From the NCBI GenBank assembly GCA_947374105.1, contig CANCAO010000111.1:1-6134 (forward strand): a stretch of 6,134 nucleotides of DNA, given 5' to 3'. The stretch comes from Comamonadaceae bacterium (GTDB taxonomy: Bacteria; Pseudomonadota; Gammaproteobacteria; Burkholderiales; Burkholderiaceae_C). Below the pieces are notes generated by a model that searched no databases, was not told the origin of the DNA, and worked only from the letters and a program-made list of their open reading frames with translations. A program made the position numbers and the translations under genes. Shown here piece after piece: positions 1-5,585 of the stretch. Position 1 is the first letter of the stretch, and each line of letters opens with the position of its first letter.

Positions 1-182
1 TTACCGCTACAACCGGGAAAAGCGGCGAGCGCGACGCTGATCTTGGCAGCACCCTCGTCGGTCGTGGCCGTGCCGATGACCTTCAAACCACGCTGCGCCA
101 ACTCATGTGCAATGGATGCACCAATGCCGCGCGAAGCCCCGGTGACCAGAGCGACTTGGCCTTCAAATTTAATCTCATTCAT
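1..182 (-). CDS. fabG: 3-oxoacyl-ACP reductase FabG, N-terminal part (runs off the left edge)
   Basis: NADPH-dependent reductase of the short-chain dehydrogenase family; it reduces 3-ketoacyl-ACP to 3-hydroxyacyl-ACP in each cycle of type II fatty acid synthesis in the cytosol. Only the first 60 codons are present, about a quarter of a typical 245-residue FabG. They begin MNEIKFEGQVALVTGASRG. The Rossmann cofactor motif TGASRGIG lies at residues 14-21, followed by a second strand (LKVIGTATTDEGA) resembling E. coli FabG. The catalytic Ser-Tyr-Lys residues would lie outside the window. The ATG at 182-180 overlaps the fabD stop as ATGA, and an AAGGA ribosome site (plus positions 191-195) lies 8 bases upstream inside fabD, so translational coupling is likely. 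Other SDR enzymes share the glycine motif, but the position directly after fabD makes FabG the clear choice. acpP and fabF would be expected further left (inference). Confidence 0.95.
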   Translation of the reverse strand, partial: MNEIKFEGQVALVTGASRGIGASIAHELAQRGLKVIGTATTDEGAAKISVALAAFPGCSG

Positions 183-1129
183 GCCAATAATCCTTTCACT
201 TCCGCCATCGTGACGGGGTCAAACAAGGCCATGCCGGTCAACTCGGGGTCAATGCGCTTGACCATGCCTGCCAACACCTTGCCCGGCCCACACTCAACCA
301 AAGTCGAGATACCGTGCGTCTTGATGGACTGCACGCACTCCACCCAGCGCACGGGGCCAAAGGCCTGACGATACAGCGCATCACGGATACGATCCGAATC
401 GACCTCTACAGTCACGTCGATGTTATTGATCAAGACCATCTGTGGCGCAGAGAATTCCACAGCCTCCAACCGCTCACGCAGCCGCTCGGCGGCAGGCCGC
501 ATCAGGCTGGAATGGAAAGGCGCAGACACCGGTAGGGACAGGGCCCGTTTGGCGCCATTGGCCTTCAAGACTTCACAGGCCTTTTCAACAGCCGCTTTGC
601 TGCCGGAGATCACGGTTTGCGCTGGATCGTTGAAATTCGCCGCTTCGACCACTTCAAGTGAATCCGCACCGAAGGACTGGGTCACCTCGGCACAGCTGGC
701 TATGACCTTGGCGGCATCCATGCCCAGAATGGCCGCCATGGCCCCGGTACCCACAGGCACCGCCTCTTGCATGGCCTGGGCACGAAAACGCACCAGCGGC
801 ACGGCCTGTGCCAGCGTCAGCACCCCAGCGGCCACCATTGCTGAGTACTCACCCAAAGAGTGACCGGCCACGGCCGCAGGCACTCGCCCTGTCTCGGCCA
901 TCCACACGCGGTAAGCCGCCACCGCAGCCACCAGCATGACGGGCTGGGTGTTGGTGGTCAGCGCCAGTGCTTCTTTAGGGCCTTCTTTGATCAGCTTGGC
1001 AATGTCCTCGCCCAAAGCGTCAGAGGCTTCACGCAGGGTTTCAAGCACGACAGGATGATCGCCCCAAGCGTCAAGCATGCCAACAGACTGCGAGCCTTGG
1101 CCTGGAAATATAAAAGCAAATGAAGTCAT
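179..1129 (-). CDS. fabD: Malonyl-CoA:ACP transacylase FabD
   Basis: Moves the malonyl group from malonyl-CoA to the ACP phosphopantetheine arm, supplying the extender unit for fatty acid synthesis; cytosolic. At 316 residues it is close to the family norm (about 310). Visible landmarks are the N-terminal FPGQGSQ motif (residues 8-14, oxyanion Gln11), the nucleophile elbow GHSLGE at 89-94 with Ser91, Arg116 that binds the malonyl carboxylate, the catalytic His206 in SAPFHSSLM, Gln255 in YRQAFGPVRW, and the closing GPGKVL at 281-286. These match E. coli Ser92, Arg117, His201 and Gln250. The ATG at 1129-1127 gives the usual MTSFAFIFPGQGSQ start, although the ribosome site before it is weak. It follows fabH by 61 bases and overlaps fabG by 4, consistent with one operon. 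Stop is TGA at 181-179. Confidence 0.97.
   Translation of the reverse strand: MTSFAFIFPGQGSQSVGMLDAWGDHPVVLETLREASDALGEDIAKLIKEGPKEALALTTNTQPVMLVAAVAAYRVWMAETGRVPAAVAGHSLGEYSAMVAAGVLTLAQAVPLVRFRAQAMQEAVPVGTGAMAAILGMDAAKVIASCAEVTQSFGADSLEVVEAANFNDPAQTVISGSKAAVEKACEVLKANGAKRALSLPVSAPFHSSLMRPAAERLRERLEAVEFSAPQMVLINNIDVTVEVDSDRIRDALYRQAFGPVRWVECVQSIKTHGISTLVECGPGKVLAGMVKRIDPELTGMALFDPVTMAEVKGLLA
191..195 (-). promoter_or_regulatory. Ribosome binding site of fabG, inside fabD
   Basis: The minus strand reads AAGGA, 8 bases before the fabG ATG at 182-180. It falls within the last codons of fabD (GTG AAA GGA). This supports the overlapping start and suggests reinitiation or coupling at the ATGA junction. 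Confidence 0.6.
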
Positions 1130-1190
1130 CGTTTCGTCGGAGATTCTTAATCAAATTGGACGCAAGCCCAATAAGGATGTGCGTACCAAG

Positions 1191-2168
1191 CTACAAATTC
1201 AGGAGCACAGCGCCCCAGGTAAAGCCGCCACCCACGCCTTCAAGCATGAGGGTTTCTCCTTTTTTCACCTGCCCCTCGCGCACCGCATGGTCCAGCGCCA
1301 GCGGAATCGAGGCCGCAGAGGTGTTGCCATGCTGATCGACGGTGACCACCACTTTGTTCATGGGCAACTTGAGCTTTCGGGCCGTACTTTGCATGATGCG
1401 AATGTTGGCCTGGTGTGGGATCAACCAGTCAATATCGGCCTCGGTCTTACCGGCCTTGGCCAACACGGCGCGGGCAGCGTCTTCCAGCACGCCCACCGCC
1501 AGCTTGAACACCGCTTGACCATCCATTTTCAGCACGGGGTCACCTAACACCGCGCCACCAGACACATGCCCCGGCACGCACAGAATGCCCACGTGCTTGC
1601 CATCCGCATGCAAGTCGGTGGCCAAAATACCGGGCGTATCGGAGGCCTGCAACACCACAGCACCGGCACCGTCGCCAAACAGCACACAGGTGGTGCGGTC
1701 TTTGAAATCAAGAATGCGGGAAAAGACTTCAGCGCCGATCACCAGTGCTTTACTGGCCGCGCCAGTCTGAATCATGGCGTCGGCCACGGTCAGCGCATAA
1801 ACGAATCCACTGCACACGGCTTGCACATCAAACGCCGCGCAGCCATTGGCCCCCAGCTTGTTTTGGAGAATGCAGGCGGTAGAGGGGAACACCATGTCCG
1901 GGGTGGACGTGGCAACAATGATCAGGTCAATTTCATGGGCCTTAAGGTTCGCGGCCTCCAGCGCCTTGCGGGCGGCTTCCAGTGCCAAGTCACTGCTGCA
2001 AACCTCAGAGGCAGCAAAGTGCCGAGCCCGGATGCCGGTGCGTTCAACAATCCAGTCATCGGAAGACTCAACCCCTTGGGTTGCCAGCTCAGCCACCAGA
2101 TCGGCATTGGTCAAGCGACGGGGGGGCAAGTAGCTACCGGTGCCAGTGATGCGGGAATATCGTCTCAT
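1191..2168 (-). CDS. fabH: 3-oxoacyl-ACP synthase III FabH (KASIII)
   Basis: Catalyses the first condensation of fatty acid synthesis: acetyl-CoA plus malonyl-ACP gives acetoacetyl-ACP; cytosolic thiolase-fold dimer. The 325 residues fit the family (about 317-330). The full catalytic triad is visible: Cys119 in QAVCSGF, His252 in PHQANIRI (251-258), and Asn282 in [10 protein letters not shown]. These correspond to E. coli Cys112, His244 and Asn274. Other family marks are [14 protein letters not shown] (37-50), [10 protein letters not shown] (164-173) and the C-terminal [10 protein letters not shown] (311-320). The ATG at 2168-2166 gives the standard [11 protein letters not shown] terminus. 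The gene lies 30 bases after plsX and 61 bases before fabD. The Shine-Dalgarno match is poor; the nearest purine run, GAGAGA, is about 16 bases away, so the start rests on homology. It is primary KASIII rather than a chalcone-synthase-like or PqsD-type relative, given the fab context. Confidence 0.97.
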   Translation of the reverse strand: MRRYSRITGTGSYLPPRRLTNADLVAELATQGVESSDDWIVERTGIRARHFAASEVCSSDLALEAARKALEAANLKAHEIDLIIVATSTPDMVFPSTACILQNKLGANGCAAFDVQAVCSGFVYALTVADAMIQTGAASKALVIGAEVFSRILDFKDRTTCVLFGDGAGAVVLQASDTPGILATDLHADGKHVGILCVPGHVSGGAVLGDPVLKMDGQAVFKLAVGVLEDAARAVLAKAGKTEADIDWLIPHQANIRIMQSTARKLKLPMNKVVVTVDQHGNTSAASIPLALDHAVREGQVKKGETLMLEGVGGGFTWGAVLLNL

Positions 2169-2198
2169 TAATATGGGCGCTTGATCTCTCGGCTCAGT

Positions 2199-3218
2199 TT
2201 AAGTCGCAGTCGCGGCCAAAAGAGGCGCGGCGTGTGCGATACGGGCCTGAACCCGATCAAGCAAGTTGTTTCGAGCCGCATCATACGCCCGACTCAAGGC
2301 GACCTCAAAGGCCAGCTCATCGGCAGAACCGTGACTCTTGAACACCAGACCGCGCAAGCCCAACAAAGCCGCACCGTTGTAACGACGATGATCAACTCTG
2401 TTTTTGAATGCAGAAAGCACCGGTTGCGCACAAATGGCTGCAAATTTGGTAAAGATGTTGCGCGAAAACTCGGCACGCAAAAAACCGCCAATCATGGAAG
2501 CCAGACCTTCGCTGGCCTTGAGTGCCACATTGCCTACAAAACCATCGCAGACCACAATATCGACCGTACCCTTGAAAATATCGTTGCCTTCTACATTGCC
2601 AAAGAAATTCAAATCGCCCGATGCAGCCGCTGAGCGCAGCAACTCACCGGCTTGCTTGATCACTTCACTGCCTTTGATGACTTCTTCACCAATGTTCAGC
2701 AGTCCAACTGAGGGGTTTTTCTCATCCCTGAGCGCCGACACCAAGGCCGAACCCATCACGGCAAACTGAAGCAGGTGCTCCGCCGTGCAATCGACATTGG
2801 CCCCCAGATCCAACACCGTGGTCGCTCCACCCTTCGCATTGGGCAATTGGGTGGCAATGGCAGGGCGATCAATACCATCCAGGGTTTTAAGAAGATAGCG
2901 GGCGATGGCCATCAAAGCGCCGGTATTGCCAGCAGACACTGCCGCCTGGGCCGTGCCCTCCTTGACCTGCTGAATCGCCACGCGCATGGACGAATCCTTC
3001 TTTTTGCGCAACGCGACTTCAAGCGGGTCATCCATGCCAACAACCTCAGTGGCCACGATCACTTTGCCGCGCGCATGGGAAAAGTCCTTGAGACTCTCAG
3101 CCAGACCAACAAGCAAGAGTTCAGCATCCGGATGATGATCCAGAAAACGGCCACAGGCCGCCAAGGTGACGCGCGGGCCGTGATCACCCCCCATGCAATC
3201 AACCGCCAGGGTGATCAT
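2199..3218 (-). CDS. plsX: Phosphate acyltransferase PlsX
   Basis: Peripheral membrane enzyme that converts long-chain acyl-ACP and phosphate into acyl-phosphate, which PlsY then uses to acylate glycerol-3-phosphate: the entry to phospholipid synthesis. The 339 residues match the usual 330-350. Recognisable blocks are [12 protein letters not shown] at the N terminus (4-15), SAGNTGA (95-101), LDLGANVDC (136-144), the [12 protein letters not shown] region (209-220), CDGFVGN (224-230), and [11 protein letters not shown] with KSHGSAD (280-300). The ATG at 3218-3216 is the first possible start, because an in-frame TAA lies 10 codons upstream. No strong ribosome site precedes it. It follows rpmF by 106 bases that include a strong hairpin, and precedes fabH by 30 bases. 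The rpmF-plsX-fabH order is conserved across many proteobacteria. Confidence 0.97.
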   Translation of the reverse strand: MITLAVDCMGGDHGPRVTLAACGRFLDHHPDAELLLVGLAESLKDFSHARGKVIVATEVVGMDDPLEVALRKKKDSSMRVAIQQVKEGTAQAAVSAGNTGALMAIARYLLKTLDGIDRPAIATQLPNAKGGATTVLDLGANVDCTAEHLLQFAVMGSALVSALRDEKNPSVGLLNIGEEVIKGSEVIKQAGELLRSAAASGDLNFFGNVEGNDIFKGTVDIVVCDGFVGNVALKASEGLASMIGGFLRAEFSRNIFTKFAAICAQPVLSAFKNRVDHRRYNGAALLGLRGLVFKSHGSADELAFEVALSRAYDAARNNLLDRVQARIAHAAPLLAATAT

Positions 3219-3272
3219 AGGCTTACGGAGCGCTTTAGCGCGTTAAAACCAAATTGACTCTGCATCATGACA

Positions 3273-3308
3273 AAGGCCCGAGGCTACCTGTTGGTAGCCT
3301 CGGGCCTT
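3273..3308 (-). terminator. Perfect 16-bp hairpin downstream of rpmF (terminator or attenuator candidate)
   Basis: AAGGCCCGAGGCTACC (plus positions 3273-3288) is followed by a 4-base loop and its exact reverse complement at 3293-3308; 11 of the 16 pairs are G-C. On the minus strand it begins 16 bases after the rpmF stop and 54 bases before the plsX start. The tail after the stem is short: the minus strand ends CCTTTG, only three T, two of them inside the stem. It could be an intrinsic terminator with partial read-through, an attenuator, or an RNA-stability or processing structure protecting rpmF mRNA. The inverted repeat itself is certain; its role is inferred. Confidence 0.6.
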
Positions 3309-3324
3309 GGTGTGACTGGCACTA

Positions 3325-3507
3325 TCAGGCTTCAGACTTGGTCTTGAGCACTTGACGCCCACGGTAAAAACCGGTGGGGCTGATGTGGTGACGCAAATGC
3401 GTTTCGCCGGTGGTGGGCTCCACGGCAATACCCGGAACATTCAGGGCATTGTGTGAGCGATGCATACCGCGCTTTGACGGTGATTTTTTATTTTGCTGAA
3501 CGGCCAT
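3325..3507 (-). CDS. rpmF: 50S ribosomal protein bL32
   Basis: Small basic protein of the large ribosomal subunit. The 60-residue product starts [20 protein letters not shown], the hallmark bL32 N terminus, followed by [17 protein letters not shown] and the C-terminal [14 protein letters not shown]. It is the form without zinc-ribbon cysteines; there is no Cys at all. The reading frame stays open upstream to about 3729, but homology and a good AGGAG site 6 bases before the ATG at 3507-3505 fix the start. It lies between yceD (104 bases upstream) and plsX (106 bases downstream), the usual arrangement in proteobacteria, where the three are often co-transcribed. Basic, short and complete; nothing appears broken. 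Stop is TGA at 3327-3325. Confidence 0.98.
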   Translation of the reverse strand: MAVQQNKKSPSKRGMHRSHNALNVPGIAVEPTTGETHLRHHISPTGFYRGRQVLKTKSEA

Positions 3508-3513
3508 GATCGG

Positions 3514-3518
3514 CTCCT
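3514..3518 (-). promoter_or_regulatory. Ribosome binding site of rpmF
   Basis: The minus strand reads AGGAG, 6 bases before the ATG at 3507-3505. It is the best Shine-Dalgarno match in the window and decides the bL32 start against the longer upstream-open frame. A strong site fits a highly expressed ribosomal protein. Confidence 0.8.
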
Positions 3519-3530
3519 GGTCTGTTTGTA

Positions 3531-3599
3531 CTGCGAACACCGCAGGACAAGGGTTATACGTAATTGGGCGGGCTGCGCGAGTTGGGTGCGCGCGAAGCC
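3531..3599 (-). other. Structured leader between yceD and rpmF: two inverted repeats
   Basis: Two small inverted repeats lie just before the rpmF ribosome site. The first is GGCTGCGCG (plus 3571-3579) against CGCGC-ga-AGCC (3589-3599): nine pairs with a 2-base bulge and a 9-base loop. The second is CTGCG (3531-3535) against CGCAG (3541-3545) with a 5-base loop. Read on the minus strand, they would fold in the rpmF 5' untranslated RNA in that order. I do not recognise a named RNA family. A leader role is an inference; the short stems could be chance in G+C-rich DNA. Confidence 0.35.
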
Positions 3600-3603
3600 T
3601 CAA

Positions 3604-3609
3604 ATTATA
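3604..3609 (-). promoter_or_regulatory. Possible -10 box of an rpmF promoter
   Basis: The minus strand reads TATAAT, a perfect sigma-70 -10 hexamer, two bases after the yceD stop and about 97 bases before the rpmF start. At 17-base spacing the -35 position reads GGCGGA, a poor match, so the call is weak. If real, transcripts would start near 3597, at the base of the first leader hairpin. Confidence 0.35.
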
Positions 3610-3611
3610 GC

Positions 3612-4163
3612 CTAAGTGCCTGATTTTCCGCCCTGAAGCTTGGCGAGCACGGCAAAAGGATGTTGTTTCTGTCCGGATTGCGCCTCGAAATCCGGATCTT
3701 CCACGACCAATTTCACCTCCGTCGGGCACACATCATGACGGGCAACCAGCGGCATGGCCATCAACAACTCGTCCTCGATCAAGGCCTTGAGGTCGAACTC
3801 CCGACTCTCAACCAGAACGTCCTCTTCGGATTCGTCATCTTGCGCCTCAGCCAGCTCCTCGGTCGCCACAAATCGGAAAGAGCGCTCAACCGTCACAGGG
3901 ACTTCAGCCCGGCCCAGGCAGCGCTGGCAAATCTGCGACAAAGTGACACGGGCACTCAAGTGCAACCACATCGTCTCGTGTCCACTCAAATCTTCACGCC
4001 ATTCGCCATGCGCGCTCCATTCGACCCACTGATCAGCTCCCAGCGCTTGGGATTCCTCCCTCAGTCGCTCAAACTTTTCGAGCGCATCACGCCCAGACAA
4101 AGTGGACGCGGCCTTGGCAAAGGCCTTGATATCGAAAAGAGGGGCAACAAACGCTTGTGACAT
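3612..4163 (-). CDS. yceD: YceD/DUF177 family protein, linked to 23S rRNA accumulation
   Basis: DUF177 protein. Bacterial and plastid members are implicated in accumulation or processing of 23S rRNA, and the gene is nearly always beside rpmF; the biochemical activity is not settled. The 183 residues are slightly longer than E. coli YceD (about 173). Seen here: the family CxxC in [13 protein letters not shown] (Cys79, Cys82), a strongly acidic stretch at 102-124 ([16 protein letters not shown]), the conserved [14 protein letters not shown] at 130-143 followed by Cys146, and the C-terminal [10 protein letters not shown]. No signal peptide or membrane segment is apparent. The ATG at 4163-4161 is the first possible start, since an in-frame TGA sits 7 codons upstream; the ribosome site is weak. 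It is the first gene of the leftward block and diverges from maf over 25 bases. Confidence 0.9.
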   Translation of the reverse strand: MSQAFVAPLFDIKAFAKAASTLSGRDALEKFERLREESQALGADQWVEWSAHGEWREDLSGHETMWLHLSARVTLSQICQRCLGRAEVPVTVERSFRFVATEELAEAQDDESEEDVLVESREFDLKALIEDELLMAMPLVARHDVCPTEVKLVVEDPDFEAQSGQKQHPFAVLAKLQGGKSGT

Positions 4164-4188
4164 GTGCTCAGTGTAAGAGAATCACTGC

Positions 4189-4800
4189 ATGCTTCATACC
4201 TCCCCCCGCAAATTGATCTTGGGCTCCACTTCAGCCTACCGGCGCGAATTGCTCACCCGCCTGCGCCTGCCGTTTGAGATCGCCTCGCCCGAGCTTGACG
4301 AAACGCCGCTTACAAACGAGAGTCCGCGCGACCTGGCCTGCCGATTGGCACTGGCCAAGGCCCATGCGGTGGCCGAGAAATTCCCCAGCGCCGTGGTGAT
4401 TGGCTCCGACCAAGTGGCCGACCTTGACGGTCAACCCCTGGGCAAACCCGGCGACCATGAACACGCCGTAGCCCAATTGCGCTTGATGCGTGGCAAACTC
4501 GTGGTCTTTCAAACGGCTGTCGCCGTGGTGTGTCGGGATAGCGGCTTTGCCGAGGTCGATCTGGCCGCTGTGAAGGTCAAATTTCTCGAGCTAAGCGACG
4601 CGCAAATTGAAGCCTACCTGCGTGCCGAGACGCCTTACGACTGCGCTGGCAGCGCCAAAAGCGAGGGACTGGGGATCGCCCTGCTCGAATCCATCGAGAG
4701 TGACGACCCCACCGCGTTGATCGGTCTGCCCATGATCCGCACTTGCCGCTTGTTGCGCGCTGCAGGTCTTGACCTGCTGTCACCCCAAGAGATGTTCTGA
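4189..4800 (+). CDS. yceF: Maf family nucleotide pyrophosphatase, YceF type (7-methyl-GTP pyrophosphatase)
   Basis: Hydrolyses a nucleoside triphosphate to the monophosphate and pyrophosphate. YceF-type Maf proteins prefer 7-methyl-GTP and are thought to keep modified nucleotides out of RNA; cytosolic. The 203 residues fit the family (about 190-205). Visible motifs: LILGSTSAYRRELL (9-22) with the phosphate-binding GSTS and paired Arg, SPELDETP (33-40), the catalytic Asp74 in IGSDQV (71-76), GKP (85-87), and CAGSAKSEGLGI (152-163). GSDQV and the CAGSAKSEG form resemble E. coli YceF more than the dTTP/UTP enzyme YhdE, which typically has GSDT. The start ATG has TAAGAGA 8 bases upstream. It is divergent from yceD and shares one base with the next gene (TGATG). 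The m7GTP substrate is inferred from subfamily resemblance. Confidence 0.92.
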   Translation: MLHTSPRKLILGSTSAYRRELLTRLRLPFEIASPELDETPLTNESPRDLACRLALAKAHAVAEKFPSAVVIGSDQVADLDGQPLGKPGDHEHAVAQLRLMRGKLVVFQTAVAVVCRDSGFAEVDLAAVKVKFLELSDAQIEAYLRAETPYDCAGSAKSEGLGIALLESIESDDPTALIGLPMIRTCRLLRAAGLDLLSPQEMF

Positions 4801-5585
4801 TGTCTGCATCCCCTGCACCAACACTCGGTCGTCTGTTTTTAGTCCCCGCGCCGCTGGACTTCGGCTGCGCCACCCAAACGCCTTTGCAAGACGTGCTGCC
4901 CATGGGCACGCTGGCGGTAGCCGCCCGGCTGGAGCACTGGGTGTGTGAGAACGCCAAAAGCGCGCGCGCCTACCTCAAGCGCGTGGGAGAAATCCAACCC
5001 TTGGCCTGCACCATTCAGTCACAAAAAATTCAGGAACTACCGCGTGAGGTTCACAAAAAAGGAGACCACTCGGGTAGTTTTGATGCTCGCCCGCTGCTCG
5101 CCCCCGCCTTAGCTGGGCATGACATCGGTCTGCTGAGCGAAGCTGGCATGCCCGCCGTGGCGGATCCTGGCTCATCCGTCGTGCGCGCTGCGCATGAATT
5201 GGGTATGGAAGTCGTGCCTCTGGTCGGCCCCGTCTCTTTGTTGCTGGCCTTGGCCGCCAGCGGCTTATCGGGTCAAAATTTTGCTTTTGTGGGCTACCTG
5301 CCAACCGACGCCTCTTTGCGCGTGCAGCGCATCAAGGCACTGGAGTCAGTGGCACTCAAAACTGGGCAGACCCAACTCTTTATCGAGACGCCCTACCGCA
5401 ACACCGCCTTGCTGCAAGCGCTATTGCAGACCCTACAGCCCAACACCCGGCTGGCAGTGAGCAGCGGCTTGACTTTGTCCAGCGCCACAACCCTCAGCAG
5501 TAGCGTTAAGCGCTGGAAACAGCAAACCCAGACGGTTCACAACGACACGCCTGCCGTTTTTGCCTTGGGCGTTGGCGCTCTTTAG
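4800..5585 (+). CDS. SAM-dependent methyltransferase of the tetrapyrrole methylase fold, RsmI-like, substrate unknown
   Basis: Probable S-adenosylmethionine methyltransferase related to RsmI (16S rRNA C1402 2'-O-methylase), 261 residues against about 286 for RsmI. The N-terminal strand is GRLFLVPAPLDFG (10-22), where RsmI has the VPTPIGNL type of sequence. CENAKSARAYLKRVG (49-63) stands where RsmI has its CEDTR motif. The SAM-binding middle is well kept: IGLLSEAGMPAVADPGS (109-125), VVPLVGPVSLLLALAASGL (138-156) and FVGYLP (163-168). The second domain is recognisable at LFIETPYRN (193-201) but then becomes Ser/Thr-rich (221-235). ATG 4800 shares a base with the maf stop, with AAGAGA 7 bases upstream, so coupled translation is likely. 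It is probably a separate subfamily that coexists with true RsmI; rRNA or another RNA is a reasonable guess as target, not shown by the sequence. Confidence 0.85.
   Translation: MSASPAPTLGRLFLVPAPLDFGCATQTPLQDVLPMGTLAVAARLEHWVCENAKSARAYLKRVGEIQPLACTIQSQKIQELPREVHKKGDHSGSFDARPLLAPALAGHDIGLLSEAGMPAVADPGSSVVRAAHELGMEVVPLVGPVSLLLALAASGLSGQNFAFVGYLPTDASLRVQRIKALESVALKTGQTQLFIETPYRNTALLQALLQTLQPNTRLAVSSGLTLSSATTLSSSVKRWKQQTQTVHNDTPAVFALGVGAL

Noticed and set aside
1130..1190. The fabH-fabD gap as a promoter or terminator.
   Set aside because: The only -35/-10 pair I could line up (TTGGGC, 17 bases, AAGAAT on the minus strand) is poor, and the only stem (TTGGG with TCCAA) is 5 bp with a wobble pair.
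1986..2003. FabH contains the peptide VCSSDL, which also arises when Illumina adapter sequence is translated.
   Set aside because: The codons here are GTT TGC AGC AGT GAC TTG, not the adapter's GTGTGCTCTTCCGATCT, and the frame continues normally with a typical FabH segment on both sides. It is natural sequence.
1566..2171. A 201-codon open frame on the plus strand opposite fabH.
   Set aside because: It lies wholly antisense to an intact fabH with all catalytic residues, has no recognisable domain, and is the sort of shadow frame expected opposite G+C-rich codons. The same applies to the plus-strand frames opposite fabD, plsX and yceD.
3229..3241. Small palindrome AGCGCT / GCGC-TTTA-GCGC upstream of plsX as an operator.
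   Set aside because: Four pairs in G+C-rich DNA are expected by chance, and I know no regulator with this site.
3325..3729. A longer 134-residue reading of the rpmF frame.
   Set aside because: The extra 74 residues overlap the end of yceD and the gap. bL32 is about 57-60 residues with an MAVQQNK start, and AGGAG sits just before the inner ATG.
4168..4197. A 9-codon minus-strand frame (MKHAVILLH) ending 4 bases before the yceD ATG, preceded by a G-rich GGGGGGAGG run, like a leader peptide.
   Set aside because: The purine run is only one base from the ATG, too close for a ribosome site, and it is explained by maf codons on the other strand. No other support.
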